45,539 nucleotides of DNA from Lentimicrobium sp. (GCA_024709105.1 JANJXJ010000224.1:1-45539), one strand, 5' to 3'. Positions 8,121 through 17,108 are shown, counted from the first letter of the stretch. Program-made: numbers and translations. The notes: generated by a model not told the origin, from the letters alone.

Positions 8121-8697
8121 TATAGCGGTAATTGAACCCTCATCCATTGTTTACGAAGGTTTCAGCACTCTTTTGCTGAAATCGGGGGCGTATTTCGGAC
8201 TTTTCAGAGTGAATGATGCCGACGAACTGGGGGATTTTATCAGTAAAGAAAATATTAATGTAGTAATTTGTAATCCGGTGGTATTTCAAAACCGGTACAA
8301 CGACTTTCAGCGCCTGCGCAAGCAACATGTTTCAGTAAACTGGATGGCGCTGGTGTATTCGTATTTTGATGGTCAGGTGCTGGCTAGGTTTGATGAAGTC
8401 ATTTATATCAGCGATGAAATAGATCAGATTGTTGAAAAACTTAACAACTACTGTTCCGACTGCCATTGCCGTGAGGAACAGCATGAAATGCTTTCGGGTC
8501 GTGAGATTGATGTGTTGATCCTGCTGGTAAAGGGAATGTCGAATAAAGAGATTGCAGATAAGCTCAGCATCAGTATTCATACGGTAAATAGCCACCGAAA
8601 GAATATCATGGAAAAAACAGGCATCCGGAGCCTGGCAGGCCTGGCGATTTACGCCATCTCAAAAAAAATTGTGCCGGTTGATTTTAATCAGGCCTGA
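8101..8697 (+). CDS. LuxR/NarL-type regulator with degenerate receiver and Cys-rich linker
   Basis: A 198-residue product starting at the ATG at 8101 (MEKCRINIAVIEP); the 18 residues upstream in frame overlap the hemerythrin gene in another frame and are unlike a receiver. Residues 5-115 have a receiver fold pattern, but the acidic pair is EP (12-13) and the phospho-acceptor position is N58 (VVICN), so classical phosphorylation looks impossible. The linker has C118, C121, C123 and H128 (CSDCHCREEQH), which could bind a metal or an iron-sulfur cluster. Residues 131-190 are a standard LuxR helix-turn-helix (LSGREIDVLILLVKGMSNKEIA...TVNSH). Coupling to a di-iron protein suggests a redox or metal signal; that is inference. 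Confidence 0.85.
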   Translation: MEKCRINIAVIEPSSIVYEGFSTLLLKSGAYFGLFRVNDADELGDFISKENINVVICNPVVFQNRYNDFQRLRKQHVSVNWMALVYSYFDGQVLARFDEVIYISDEIDQIVEKLNNYCSDCHCREEQHEMLSGREIDVLILLVKGMSNKEIADKLSISIHTVNSHRKNIMEKTGIRSLAGLAIYAISKKIVPVDFNQA

Positions 8698-8790
8698 TCG
8701 CTGTTTTAAATCTGAAGGTAATTTGCACAAGCCGCCTTCCGGATCTTACCTTCCCCGCATTTTTCTTAACTTCATAAGCGCTTTTTTTCG

Positions 8791-8835
8791 CTCACCTGAA
8801 CAGGTGAGTTTGCCACAACATTTTCATTACTTTTG
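8791..8835 (+). promoter_or_regulatory. Palindromic operator-like site and promoter for the TonB receptor
   Basis: CTCACCTG-AA-CAGGTGAG (8791-8808) is a perfect 8-bp-arm palindrome. It directly abuts a TTTG (8809-8812) and is followed by TACTTTTG (8828-8835), an exact TAnnTTTG box. The 15-base spacing is shorter than the usual 19-21. The position is right for an operator recognised by the adjacent LuxR-type regulator or by a metal repressor. Confidence 0.55.
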
Positions 8836-8914
8836 GTGATTGCAGGGTTTTTGAAGCTCCTGTTACTTTGCATTTGGAATCTTTCTAAATAAAAACAAGT
8901 AAAGGAGCTTTAAA

Positions 8915-11341
8915 ATGAAGAAATTACTTTTTTTACTCATCATCATTTTTGTATCTGACCTGTCAATAGCTCAGGAAAAAACAGATGCCATGCTGTTTGG
9001 TGATGTTAAGTCGAAAAATACCGGCGAACATATTCCCTATGCATCCGTAAGTCTTAAAGGAACCAACGTCGGGGCCACAGCCGACGGAAGCGGCCATTTT
9101 AAACTGGCAAACCTGCCTGTTGGCAAACTCCTGATAGTTGCACAGGCCATGGGCTACAAGTCAACAGAACAGGAAGTAGTTATGGAAAAGGGAAAAGCCA
9201 TAACTATTTTTTTTGAACTTGAGGATGATGTACTGAATCTGGAGCAGGTTGTGGTAACAGGTACCCGCACAGAACATTTTGTTAAGGATGTCCCCATTCG
9301 TACCGAAGTAATTACAGCCAAAGCCATTGAAAATAAAAACGCCAGCAATCTGTATCAGGCACTCGAGGGAACTCCTGGTGTAAGGGTTGAAAATCAGTGT
9401 CAGTATTGCAATTTTACCATGATCAGGATGCAGGGACTTGGCGCTGAGCATACACAGGTGCTTATCAACGGACAGCCCATGTATTCGGGACTTGCCGGAG
9501 TATATGGACTTCAGCAGCTCAGCACAGTTGATATCGGAAAAATTGAAGTGGTAAAAGGTGCCGGCTCAGCATTGTATGGGAGCGGCGCAGTAGCCGGAGC
9601 CATCAACATTGTTACCAAAGAGCCTTCGTATGAGCCTGCCACCGATATTGATTTGCAGCTGGGGCGATACGGAACCAACCGTTTTGATGTTTCATCCTCA
9701 ATGCGTAACGAAAAAGGAAACATAGGTCTGAGCATTTTTGCACAGCGTTATAATGAAGGAGTAATTGATGAAACCGGCCCCGGGCTCACCAGGGAAGAGG
9801 TAAAACAAAAAGACGGTATTTCCGACCGCGTGTTGACCAACCTTACCAATGCCGGATTTGCACTTTATGTTGACAATGCTTTTCTGAAGGATGATAAATT
9901 GGTGATCAGGGGTAAGTCGGTTTTCGAGAAACGCGAAGGCGGCACCATGACCGATGATTATTTCCGCAACCCGCTCACCGATGGTACCGAAAACATTACC
10001 ACCGACAGGTATGAGCTTTCGATGAGTTACAACAAAAAACTAGGCATAAAATCAGAAATTGACTTTAATCTGGGTTATGTAAGCCACAACCGGAATGCCA
10101 CCAACGATTCTTACCTGGGCGATTACATGGCTACACACAACGACAGTGTTCCCGATTTGCGCAATATGCGCCCTTATCTGGCACATGAAAACACGCTTAC
10201 TTCGACATTGTCATATACCACCAAAGCAGGAAACCATAGCCTGATATTTGGTTTGCAGGGCTTTTATGATGATCTGGAAGAGTCGGGTATGTATGTGATT
10301 GTTGATGAATCAAGCAGTTTCCTGGGTGAGTCGTACCGGTCGGTAGCGCACAAATCGGCCAGAGAGTTCGGATTTTTTGTTCAGGACGAATGGGCGCTGG
10401 GTAAAAAACTACTTGTGGTTCCCGGTTTCAGGGTGGATTATCACAGTTCGGGCGAAGAATATACCGCCGATAAGCAAGTGTCGGATCTGAGTGAATTTCC
10501 AAAAACAGAATTTGAAGAAACGGCAATCAATCCCCGCCTGGCTGTTAAGTATCAGCTGAGCGAGTCCATTACCCTGCGTGCCAATGCCGGAACCGGTTTC
10601 CGCGCACCTTTTGGGTTCTCCGAAGATCTTCACTTGTGCAGCGGGTCTCCCAGGGTTTGGAAATCTTCGGATCTGAATCCCGAAAAATCGGTTAGTTTCA
10701 ACTTTTCAGCCGATTATTACGGCACCCGCCTCAGGGTTAGTGCAAATCTTTTCAGAACCGACCTGAAAGACAAAATTGGTTTCACCGATGCCGATGAGAA
10801 CGTTTCTTCACTCGGATATGACTATCAGTGGAAAAATATTGATGATGCTTTTGTACAGGGTGCCGAACTTTCCATACTTGCCAATTTGCACAAAGATCTT
10901 GATTTAGGATTTGACTTTACCTACAATCAGGGCGAATATAAAAATATGCGCGAAGACTGGGTTGGAACCGCATTTGAAAACGACAGCAGATACATTTCGC
11001 GTTTTCCGGTTACAACAGGTAACCTGAGGCTGGAATACTACCCCGGAACCTGGACATTTGCCCTTTCGGGAAACTACCAGGGAAACATGTACATTGACTA
11101 TTACAATGAAGAAATTGACCCTGAGCTGGGTGATCAGTCAAAAATCAAAAAGACAGATCCTTTTATGCTCTTCAATGCCAGGGTTTCAAAAAGGCTGAAC
11201 CAGTTCAAACTCTATGCTGGTGTGAATAATATTTTCGGCTATGTGCAGGACGAACGCCACCTTGATGATGCTGCATTTATGTATGGTCCGGTCTACGGAA
11301 CCATGTGGTATGCCGGAATTTCACTGAGTATCAAACACTAA
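8915..11341 (+). CDS. TonB-dependent outer-membrane receptor with CxxC in the plug
   Basis: An 808-residue protein with a signal peptide (residues 1-19), a carboxypeptidase-D-like regulatory domain (about 25-100), a TonB box region (QVVVTGTRT, 111-119), a plug (about 120-235) and a 22-strand-type beta barrel to the C-terminus. The plug carries NQCQYCNF (C162, C165) followed by RMQGLGAEHTQVLINGQ, and the barrel has a LHLCSGSPRVW loop. This pattern marks a Bacteroidota receptor subfamily whose ligand is not settled; metal complexes, haem or corrinoids are plausible. A purine-rich AAAGGAG sits 13 bases before the ATG. It follows the hemerythrin/LuxR pair on the same strand with a separate promoter and palindrome. 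Confidence 0.9.
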   Translation: MKKLLFLLIIIFVSDLSIAQEKTDAMLFGDVKSKNTGEHIPYASVSLKGTNVGATADGSGHFKLANLPVGKLLIVAQAMGYKSTEQEVVMEKGKAITIFFELEDDVLNLEQVVVTGTRTEHFVKDVPIRTEVITAKAIENKNASNLYQALEGTPGVRVENQCQYCNFTMIRMQGLGAEHTQVLINGQPMYSGLAGVYGLQQLSTVDIGKIEVVKGAGSALYGSGAVAGAINIVTKEPSYEPATDIDLQLGRYGTNRFDVSSSMRNEKGNIGLSIFAQRYNEGVIDETGPGLTREEVKQKDGISDRVLTNLTNAGFALYVDNAFLKDDKLVIRGKSVFEKREGGTMTDDYFRNPLTDGTENITTDRYELSMSYNKKLGIKSEIDFNLGYVSHNRNATNDSYLGDYMATHNDSVPDLRNMRPYLAHENTLTSTLSYTTKAGNHSLIFGLQGFYDDLEESGMYVIVDESSSFLGESYRSVAHKSAREFGFFVQDEWALGKKLLVVPGFRVDYHSSGEEYTADKQVSDLSEFPKTEFEETAINPRLAVKYQLSESITLRANAGTGFRAPFGFSEDLHLCSGSPRVWKSSDLNPEKSVSFNFSADYYGTRLRVSANLFRTDLKDKIGFTDADENVSSLGYDYQWKNIDDAFVQGAELSILANLHKDLDLGFDFTYNQGEYKNMREDWVGTAFENDSRYISRFPVTTGNLRLEYYPGTWTFALSGNYQGNMYIDYYNEEIDPELGDQSKIKKTDPFMLFNARVSKRLNQFKLYAGVNNIFGYVQDERHLDDAAFMYGPVYGTMWYAGISLSIKH

Positions 11342-11349
11342 AAACAATT

Positions 11350-11478
11350 TATCCTACCAAAGTCCTGATTGATGACAAATATTTGGGTTTGCCGCTGGAT
11401 GTTGACAATCAGAGCAAACTGACAGACAAACTCATCACCGACTGGTTAGAGGCAATCGTTCCGGAATTGTTATATTAA
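11350..11478 (+). pseudogene. Possible relic of a deleted gene (C-terminal 42 residues)
   Basis: Directly after the receptor gene one frame reads YPTKVLIDDKYLGLPLDVDN, continues through LTDKLITDWLEAIVPELLY and ends in TAA. The composition is protein-like and YPTKVLID recalls the segment after the active site in thioredoxin-fold proteins. There is no start codon in a sensible place, since upstream the frame runs into the receptor's 3' end. The simplest reading is the tail of a gene otherwise deleted. The family assignment is a guess. Confidence 0.35.
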
Positions 11479-11984
11479 TTCTGGATTGGTTAATGGAAAT
11501 GATTGGTTTTTCGATTTATGATTAAAGCTGGTTTTTTGGGTGGCTGAATTTGCTGATGTTATCCTGGCGTATGGTTAATCAGTCACCCCAATAACCGAAA
11601 CTGTAAAAGAGGAGCAAACAGCAGGTGTAATCTTCCAACGACATACCAATGAGCATGAATACAAAAAGTAAGGCCTTTTTTAGTCTTGCTGCAACAGCAG
11701 GCAAGGGACGGTGGTGGCTTGCCGGTCCGGTGATTCCTGCGGTGCATTGTGCCATGGAGCAGTTTGTTCTTTCTGAATCAGTTTATTTTTTGCTGGTGTT
11801 AACAGCCAGTTATGCAGTTCAGCCCGAAATGAAAGATTATAGTGTTTGTGTGGTACCGGGCATATAAAGCCTTGTATGGGTATCGAGCGTTTCGGGCTGC
11901 TGCTTTTTTGTTTTTGAAAAGTGTGAAGTAAGTTATTCAGTATAGAAGCAGCGGAAATTTTTTCCGGTAATTGCTACGAGGCAA
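11479..11984. other. 506-base gap with no convincing gene
   Basis: Between the relic and the minus-strand regulator I see no family-level coding signal. One 72-codon frame (11649-11867, plus, beginning MSMNTKSKAFFSLAATAGKG) has a purine-rich AGAGGAGC about 40 bases upstream, but no signal peptide, domain or neighbour supports it. No hairpin terminator for the receptor was recognised. Confidence 0.5.
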
Positions 11985-12644
11985 TTATATCTCAATCAGG
12001 TTATTTTTTATGGCAAATTTCACCATATCCACGGTAGTTTTCAGGTTGATTTTGCGCATAATGTTGTTTTTGTGCGATTCCACCGTTCGAATGCTCAGAA
12101 ATAGTTTATCGGCAATTTCCTGATTGGTGTAACTTTCGGCAAACAGCTTTAACACCTCCATTTCCCTGTCGCTGAGCGAACCAATGGGTTGATTGCGCTG
12201 GTTAAGTTTGTCGCCCGGCTGATTGAGGTAACGTTTCAGGATGATTTCCGAAATGGATTTGCTGTAATAATCAAAGCCACTTCTTACGGTTAGTACCGCT
12301 TCTACAAGTTCATTTTTGTCGGCATCCTTGCTCAGAAATCCTTTGGCGCCTGCTTTCAGTGTGCGCAGAATAAAGTTTTCCTGAGTAATCATGGCAAGTA
12401 TCAGAATTTTTATCTGCGGATGTTCGCGCTGAATAATGCGGATCATCTCAATATCATGATCTCCTGGTTCGTAGCAGCTGAGCAAAACCACATGTATCGG
12501 CAGAATCCTGAGCTTTATAAGTAACTCTGAAAGATTTCTAACACAACCCATAACTGTGATTTCGCGCGAATCCGAAAGCATGGATTTAATGCCTTCGCAC
12601 ACAATGCGGTGATCATCAACCAGTATGAGTTCAATTTTATTCAC
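11985..12644 (-). CDS. NarL/LuxR-family response regulator lacking the phospho-acceptor Asp
   Basis: A 219-residue protein. The receiver domain (1-120) keeps the acidic pair D10-D11 (LILVDDHRIV) and the conserved Lys (K106, GFLSKDADK), but the position normally occupied by the phosphorylated Asp is S56 (HVVLLSCYEPGDHDIE). Residues about 150-210 form a LuxR helix-turn-helix: LSDREMEVLKLFAESYTNQEIADKLFLSIRTVESHKNNI. It should bind DNA as a dimer; control by Asp phosphorylation is unlikely unless the Ser or nearby acidic residues substitute. It is divergent from the GAF/receiver/ATP-grasp gene, with 222 bases between them, and may regulate it. Confidence 0.88.
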   Translation of the reverse strand: MNKIELILVDDHRIVCEGIKSMLSDSREITVMGCVRNLSELLIKLRILPIHVVLLSCYEPGDHDIEMIRIIQREHPQIKILILAMITQENFILRTLKAGAKGFLSKDADKNELVEAVLTVRSGFDYYSKSISEIILKRYLNQPGDKLNQRNQPIGSLSDREMEVLKLFAESYTNQEIADKLFLSIRTVESHKNNIMRKINLKTTVDMVKFAIKNNLIEI

Positions 12645-12866
12645 TTCTGATTAGTTGTAGTTTAAGCCCGACGAAAATAGAATTTTTTTTCAAAATGGGG
12701 TACTATTTACTTCTGATTTTTGTAGAAAAACATAGTTGCAACACAATTACTTTAAGATTTGCTCCAAAGGTGAATTTCTTTCACCGAACCGGACTTTTTG
12801 GAAGAATAATCTCCTGCCCGGTATGCAAAATTCCTTATCTTAGTGCAATAAAAAACTGTTTGGAAA

Positions 12867-15800
12867 ATGGATGAATTCAGTGATTCCAACCCCGATATAA
12901 AACGACTGATGCACGAGCGCCGCGAGCGCCTTAAAGAGCTTGCAGCCATAAATCAGACCACACAGATTCTTCGGGAAGGAAAGCCGGTTGATGAAACCTT
13001 ACAACAGCTGGCTATGATTTTTCCCGATGCATGGCAATACCCGGCATACACAGTGGTCAGGATTGTTTTCGACGGAAAGGAATACCGCTCTGTTAGATTT
13101 GCCGAAACCATCTGGGTGCAACGTCAGCAGTTTGAAACCATCAATGGCAAAAAGGGGTATATCGAAGTGTACTATACCCGCGAATTTGTGCAGGAAGATG
13201 AGGGCCCGTTTCTGATAGAAGAACGGCACCTCATTACCAACCTGGCCAATATGATTGCCGGTTATCTCAACAGCATTGAAGCCAGGGCAATTCTGAGAAA
13301 AACCAAAGAGGTAAAGGATGATGCACCGTATATCGGCGACAAGCCTCAGCCCAAAATAACCAGCAGGCAGTTGCTGCAGAAGTTTCTGAACAAAAGCAAT
13401 TACGACCGCGATGTATATCACGATCTGATGCCTTTTAAAGTAAAAGAAATACTGCTGGTAGCCAATCTTTATGATGCCTACAGTATCGAAAAGGAGGGAC
13501 GATTCTCTGAACATGTGCTCGGGGAGTATCATCAGCTCAGTCTCACTTCAATGCCCAGGATTACCGGGGTTTCAAGCGAAGAGGAAATTTTTGCACAATT
13601 GGAAAACAAACATTTCGACCTGATTATATTTATGGTGGGCGTTGAAAAAACGCTCCCATTGCAACTGAGCGGAAAAATCAAAACTGAGTTTCCATATATT
13701 CCTGTATTTCTTTTACTTAACAACAACAAGGACATTGAATTTTTCAAAGGCCATGCCTTAATGAAAAACATTGACCGCATTTTTGTCTGGAATGGTGAGT
13801 CGAAGGTTTTTTTTGCCATGATTAAACTCATTGAAGACAAAATAAATGTTGAAAACGATACCCGGGTGGGGCTGGTACGTGTTATACTTCTGGTTGAGGA
13901 TTCTCCGCAGTATTATTCCCGTTATCTGCCTCTGCTATACAGCATTGTACTGGAGCAAACACGGCGGATTATTGAAGACGTAAGCACCGATGAGTTGTAT
14001 AAGGTGCTGAGGATGAGGGCCAGACCAAAAATATTGCTGGCTTCGGATTTTGAAGAGGCCAAAGCCATTCTTGACAAATACAAGGATTTTATCCTCAGCC
14101 TGATTACAGATGTAAAATATGAAAAGAATGGAGTTGTAAACGAAGCTGCCGGTTTTGAGCTTACCCGATATGCCCGCCTCATTAACAAGGAGTTGCCCAT
14201 CATCATTCAGTCGCACGATAGTGAGAACTCGCGCATGGCCTATGAGCTCAAAACTACTTTTATTGATAAAAACTCCGAAACCCTGGTACAGGATTTTAAG
14301 AGTTTTATCACCCATTATCTCGGGTTTGGAAACTTTATTTACCGCAATACCGATGGAGTTCAGATTGCCATTGCACGTTCGCTTAAAGAGTTTGAATCGT
14401 ATCTTAAAGTTATTCCCGATGACTCACTGATTTACCATGCCCGCAAGGATCATTTTTCACAATGGCTGATGGCCAGGGGCGAAATTCAGGTGGCCAAAAT
14501 CATTAATCCCGCCAAGGTGAGTGATTTTAACAACACCCGCGATCTTCGCGAATATCTGATACAGGTAATCAAACAGTTCAGAAATGAGCAAAACCGCGGA
14601 AAGATTATTCCCTTTGAAGAAAGCGCCCTCACCGACGAAACCAATGTGGTCAGCCTCAGTTCGGGTTCCCTGGGCGGCAAAGGGCGCGGACTGGCTTTTA
14701 TCAATACGCTGATTTACAATTACGATTTTGAGAAGATACTTCCGCATATCAACATAAGAACACCTAAAACCTCTATCATAGGTACGGATGAATTTGAGTA
14801 CTTTATAGAGCGTAACAAACTGCAGGACAGGCTTATTGAAGGAATTGACTACGATGAGGTTAAAATCATGTTTCTGGATGCCAGCCTTACCGATACGCTG
14901 GTAAAGCGACTCAAGATACTGCTTAAATACATTACCAATCCGCTGGCTGTCAGGTCGTCGGGTTTGTTTGAAGATTCCCTTATGCAGCCATTTGCAGGTA
15001 TTTTTGAAACCTACCTGCTTCCCAACAATCATCCCGACATCAATGTACGGCTCAATCAGTTGATGGATGCCATCAAACTGGTTTACGCCTCGGTTTATTC
15101 CAAAATAGCCAGAGGTTACATCAAAGCCATCAATTACCAGATTGAGGAAGAAAAGATGGCCGTTATTATACAGGAAGTCGTTGGAAACCGTTACGAAAAC
15201 TGCTTTTATCCGCACATCAGCGGGGTAGCGCAGTCATACAACTATTACCCCTTTGCCCATATGAAACCCGAAGAGGGATTTGCAGTGGCTGCGCTGGGTC
15301 TGGGTAAACAGGTAGTTGAAGGTGAAAAGGCTTATCGTTTCTCACCAAAATATCCTGATACTGAGATTAACTCGCCGCGTGATCAGTTTAAAAACTCACA
15401 GGTTTCATTTTATGCGGTGGACCTGGGCAAAGAATTTATCAATCTGCTCGAAGGCGAAATGGCCGGGTTGGTAAAGCTTGACATTGACGATGCCGAAAGG
15501 CATGGAACCATCAGGCACCTGGCATCGGTATATGATGTTGATAATAATCGCATAGTGCCCGGGCTGACACATGCAGGGCCAAGGATAATAAACTTTTCTA
15601 ATATACTGAAATACAATTATATTCCTTTGGCTGAAACCATTGCCGCCACTCTTGATGTAGTGCAGGAAGCCATGGGAGCTCCGGTTGAAATTGAATTTGC
15701 TGTTGATCTTAATCGCGACAAAGAACTCAAAGCCTCCTTTTATTTATTGCAGATCAAGCCGCTCATCGGCAGCATGCAGGACTTTAGTTTTAACCCCGAA

Positions 15801-16325
15801 GAACTGGACTCGGAAAAAGTACTGATGTTGTCAGAAAAGGGGATGGGCAATGGTTTGATAGATGATATTACCGATGTTATTTACATTGACATAGCTGCTT
15901 TTGACAAAAGAAACACTGTTGAAATGGTTTCTGAAATAGAAGGGCTCAACACTGTTATGCAAGCCGAAAACCGGAAATATCTGTTGATAGGCCCGGGGAG
16001 GTGGGGCACCCGCGATCGCTGGATTGGGATTCCGGTGAACTGGCCTCAGATTTCATCTGCCAAAGTAATTGTAGAAACCAGCCTCGAGGGATATCCGCTG
16101 GATGCCTCATCGGGTTCACATTTTTTCCACAATGTTACTTCAATGAATGTGGGTTATTTCAGCATACAGCAGGAACTTTCAGGCTCCTGGATCAGGTGGG
16201 ATATGCTGGATCAACAGGAATTGGTGCAACGAACCAAACATTTTAAACATGTAAGGTTCCCTAAACCTGTGATTATCAAAATGGACGGGAAAAAGCGAAT
16301 TGCAGCGGCAATCTGCGATTTATAA
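12867..16325 (+). CDS. GAF-like / double receiver-like / PEP-synthase-type ATP-grasp fusion protein
   Basis: An 1152-residue cytoplasmic protein. Residues 20-140 match the GAF-like sensor region found in Bacteroidota histidine kinases (TTQILREGK, IFPDAWQYPAYTVVRI, VYYTREF, DEGPFLIEER). Residues 192-320 and 337-490 are receiver-like; the second begins VILLVEDSP and has D415 (LITDVKY) as a possible phospho-acceptor. From about 600 it matches the N-terminal ATP-grasp domain of PEP synthase/pyruvate phosphate dikinase: SLGGKGRGLAFI, NPLAVRSSGLFEDS (691-704), GLGKQVVEGE (811-820) and LLQIKPL (960-966). The swivelling domain with its GGxTSHAA catalytic His and the PEP-binding barrel are absent; instead there is an unrelated C-terminal module (about 1035-1152). 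It is therefore not a PEP synthase but probably an ATP-dependent signalling or phosphotransfer protein. Confidence 0.8.
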   Translation: MDEFSDSNPDIKRLMHERRERLKELAAINQTTQILREGKPVDETLQQLAMIFPDAWQYPAYTVVRIVFDGKEYRSVRFAETIWVQRQQFETINGKKGYIEVYYTREFVQEDEGPFLIEERHLITNLANMIAGYLNSIEARAILRKTKEVKDDAPYIGDKPQPKITSRQLLQKFLNKSNYDRDVYHDLMPFKVKEILLVANLYDAYSIEKEGRFSEHVLGEYHQLSLTSMPRITGVSSEEEIFAQLENKHFDLIIFMVGVEKTLPLQLSGKIKTEFPYIPVFLLLNNNKDIEFFKGHALMKNIDRIFVWNGESKVFFAMIKLIEDKINVENDTRVGLVRVILLVEDSPQYYSRYLPLLYSIVLEQTRRIIEDVSTDELYKVLRMRARPKILLASDFEEAKAILDKYKDFILSLITDVKYEKNGVVNEAAGFELTRYARLINKELPIIIQSHDSENSRMAYELKTTFIDKNSETLVQDFKSFITHYLGFGNFIYRNTDGVQIAIARSLKEFESYLKVIPDDSLIYHARKDHFSQWLMARGEIQVAKIINPAKVSDFNNTRDLREYLIQVIKQFRNEQNRGKIIPFEESALTDETNVVSLSSGSLGGKGRGLAFINTLIYNYDFEKILPHINIRTPKTSIIGTDEFEYFIERNKLQDRLIEGIDYDEVKIMFLDASLTDTLVKRLKILLKYITNPLAVRSSGLFEDSLMQPFAGIFETYLLPNNHPDINVRLNQLMDAIKLVYASVYSKIARGYIKAINYQIEEEKMAVIIQEVVGNRYENCFYPHISGVAQSYNYYPFAHMKPEEGFAVAALGLGKQVVEGEKAYRFSPKYPDTEINSPRDQFKNSQVSFYAVDLGKEFINLLEGEMAGLVKLDIDDAERHGTIRHLASVYDVDNNRIVPGLTHAGPRIINFSNILKYNYIPLAETIAATLDVVQEAMGAPVEIEFAVDLNRDKELKASFYLLQIKPLIGSMQDFSFNPEELDSEKVLMLSEKGMGNGLIDDITDVIYIDIAAFDKRNTVEMVSEIEGLNTVMQAENRKYLLIGPGRWGTRDRWIGIPVNWPQISSAKVIVETSLEGYPLDASSGSHFFHNVTSMNVGYFSIQQELSGSWIRWDMLDQQELVQRTKHFKHVRFPKPVIIKMDGKKRIAAAICDL

Positions 16326-16367
16326 TTATTCTTGCCTTGCCGGCTGAGCATCTTGTTTAAAAGTAAA

Positions 16368-16388
16368 CCAACCTAAGACTAAGGTTGG
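16368..16388. repeat. Inverted repeat between convergent genes
   Basis: CCAACCT and AGGTTGG form a perfect 7-bp stem with a 7-base loop. There is no T run on either side, so it is at best a weak bidirectional terminator between the ATP-grasp gene and the minus-strand secreted protein gene. Confidence 0.4.
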
Positions 16389-16475
16389 CAACGCATCATC
16401 TCTGATACATTCGAGAAGTCAGGAAATTAGTGAAATGAACTTGTGAATTTGCTATTTAAAACAGGTTGTTTGTTG

Positions 16476-17108
16476 CTAATTTAATGCAAATCCGTTGAGC
16501 AGTTCCTCCATCATGTTTTTGTATTTGCCCAGTAAGTCCTGCGAAGTATAGGCCACCAGTTGAATTGTCCCTTCTGCAGATGAGTAGTAATAACCCATAT
16601 ACGAAAATTTTATTCCCTGAGTAGTGCCGTTCATCTGCATATATAGCAATCTGACCCCATTAACGTTACGATATTCCTTCTTTACAACCTTTATGTCCGG
16701 TGCAACAGCCCTGGCATTGGTTACAGCAATATCCATCAGAGTGGATAATGGAATTTCAATCCTTTCAGTAATGAGCATGGCATAACAGTCCTCATTTCTT
16801 CTGCCGAACTGAAATTCTGCATCTTCGTTGGTGGCAGATTTGGTAAATTCCCAGAGTTTGGGATTGATCCACACTCCAACACCAACACGTTTGCTGCTTA
16901 CCTTAAATGATGCATCAGACGGTTTGAAGAATTCTGCAGGATTTTCATCAATCGGGATTATTTCAGAGTTGCTGTCTTCGGCATAGGACCAGGTGCCATC
17001 TTCATACAGAAAGACCTGTTCACCGGTAGATGTTACAGCCGGAATCTGGGCAAATATAACAAAGGAAGAAAGCAGAAACGAGAGGATAAGCAAAAAATGT
17101 AATTTCAT
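16476..17108 (-). CDS. Exported protein of unknown function (PsbP/DUF1795-like by eye)
   Basis: The start is set at the ATG at 17108 (MKLHFLLILSFLLSSFVIFAQ), which gives 210 residues with a clean signal peptide; the longer frame from 17144 puts charged residues ahead of it. A short segment (EQVFLYEDGTWSYA) resembles a motif that follows the signal peptide in many Bacteroidota exported proteins. The region from about residue 70 (VGVWINPKLWEF...) to the end resembles small single-domain proteins of the PsbP or DUF1795 type: a fatty-looking core, then VNGVRLLYMQMNGTTQG and a terminal amphipathic helix. No catalytic motif is visible. Function unknown. Confidence 0.7.
   Translation of the reverse strand: MKLHFLLILSFLLSSFVIFAQIPAVTSTGEQVFLYEDGTWSYAEDSNSEIIPIDENPAEFFKPSDASFKVSSKRVGVGVWINPKLWEFTKSATNEDAEFQFGRRNEDCYAMLITERIEIPLSTLMDIAVTNARAVAPDIKVVKKEYRNVNGVRLLYMQMNGTTQGIKFSYMGYYYSSAEGTIQLVAYTSQDLLGKYKNMMEELLNGFALN

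Noticed and set aside
11649-11867. A 72-residue gene in the 11.5-12 kb gap
   Set aside because: No recognisable domain, signal peptide, or operon context; a chance open frame is as likely. It is noted only in the gap entry.
12867-16325. Annotation as phosphoenolpyruvate synthase (ppsA)
   Set aside because: Only the ATP-grasp part is present. The catalytic phosphohistidine motif and the PEP-binding barrel are missing and sensor domains occupy the N-terminal half.
16368-16388. Intrinsic terminator between the ATP-grasp gene and the minus-strand neighbour
   Set aside because: The 7-bp stem has no T run on either strand, so it was listed as an inverted repeat only.
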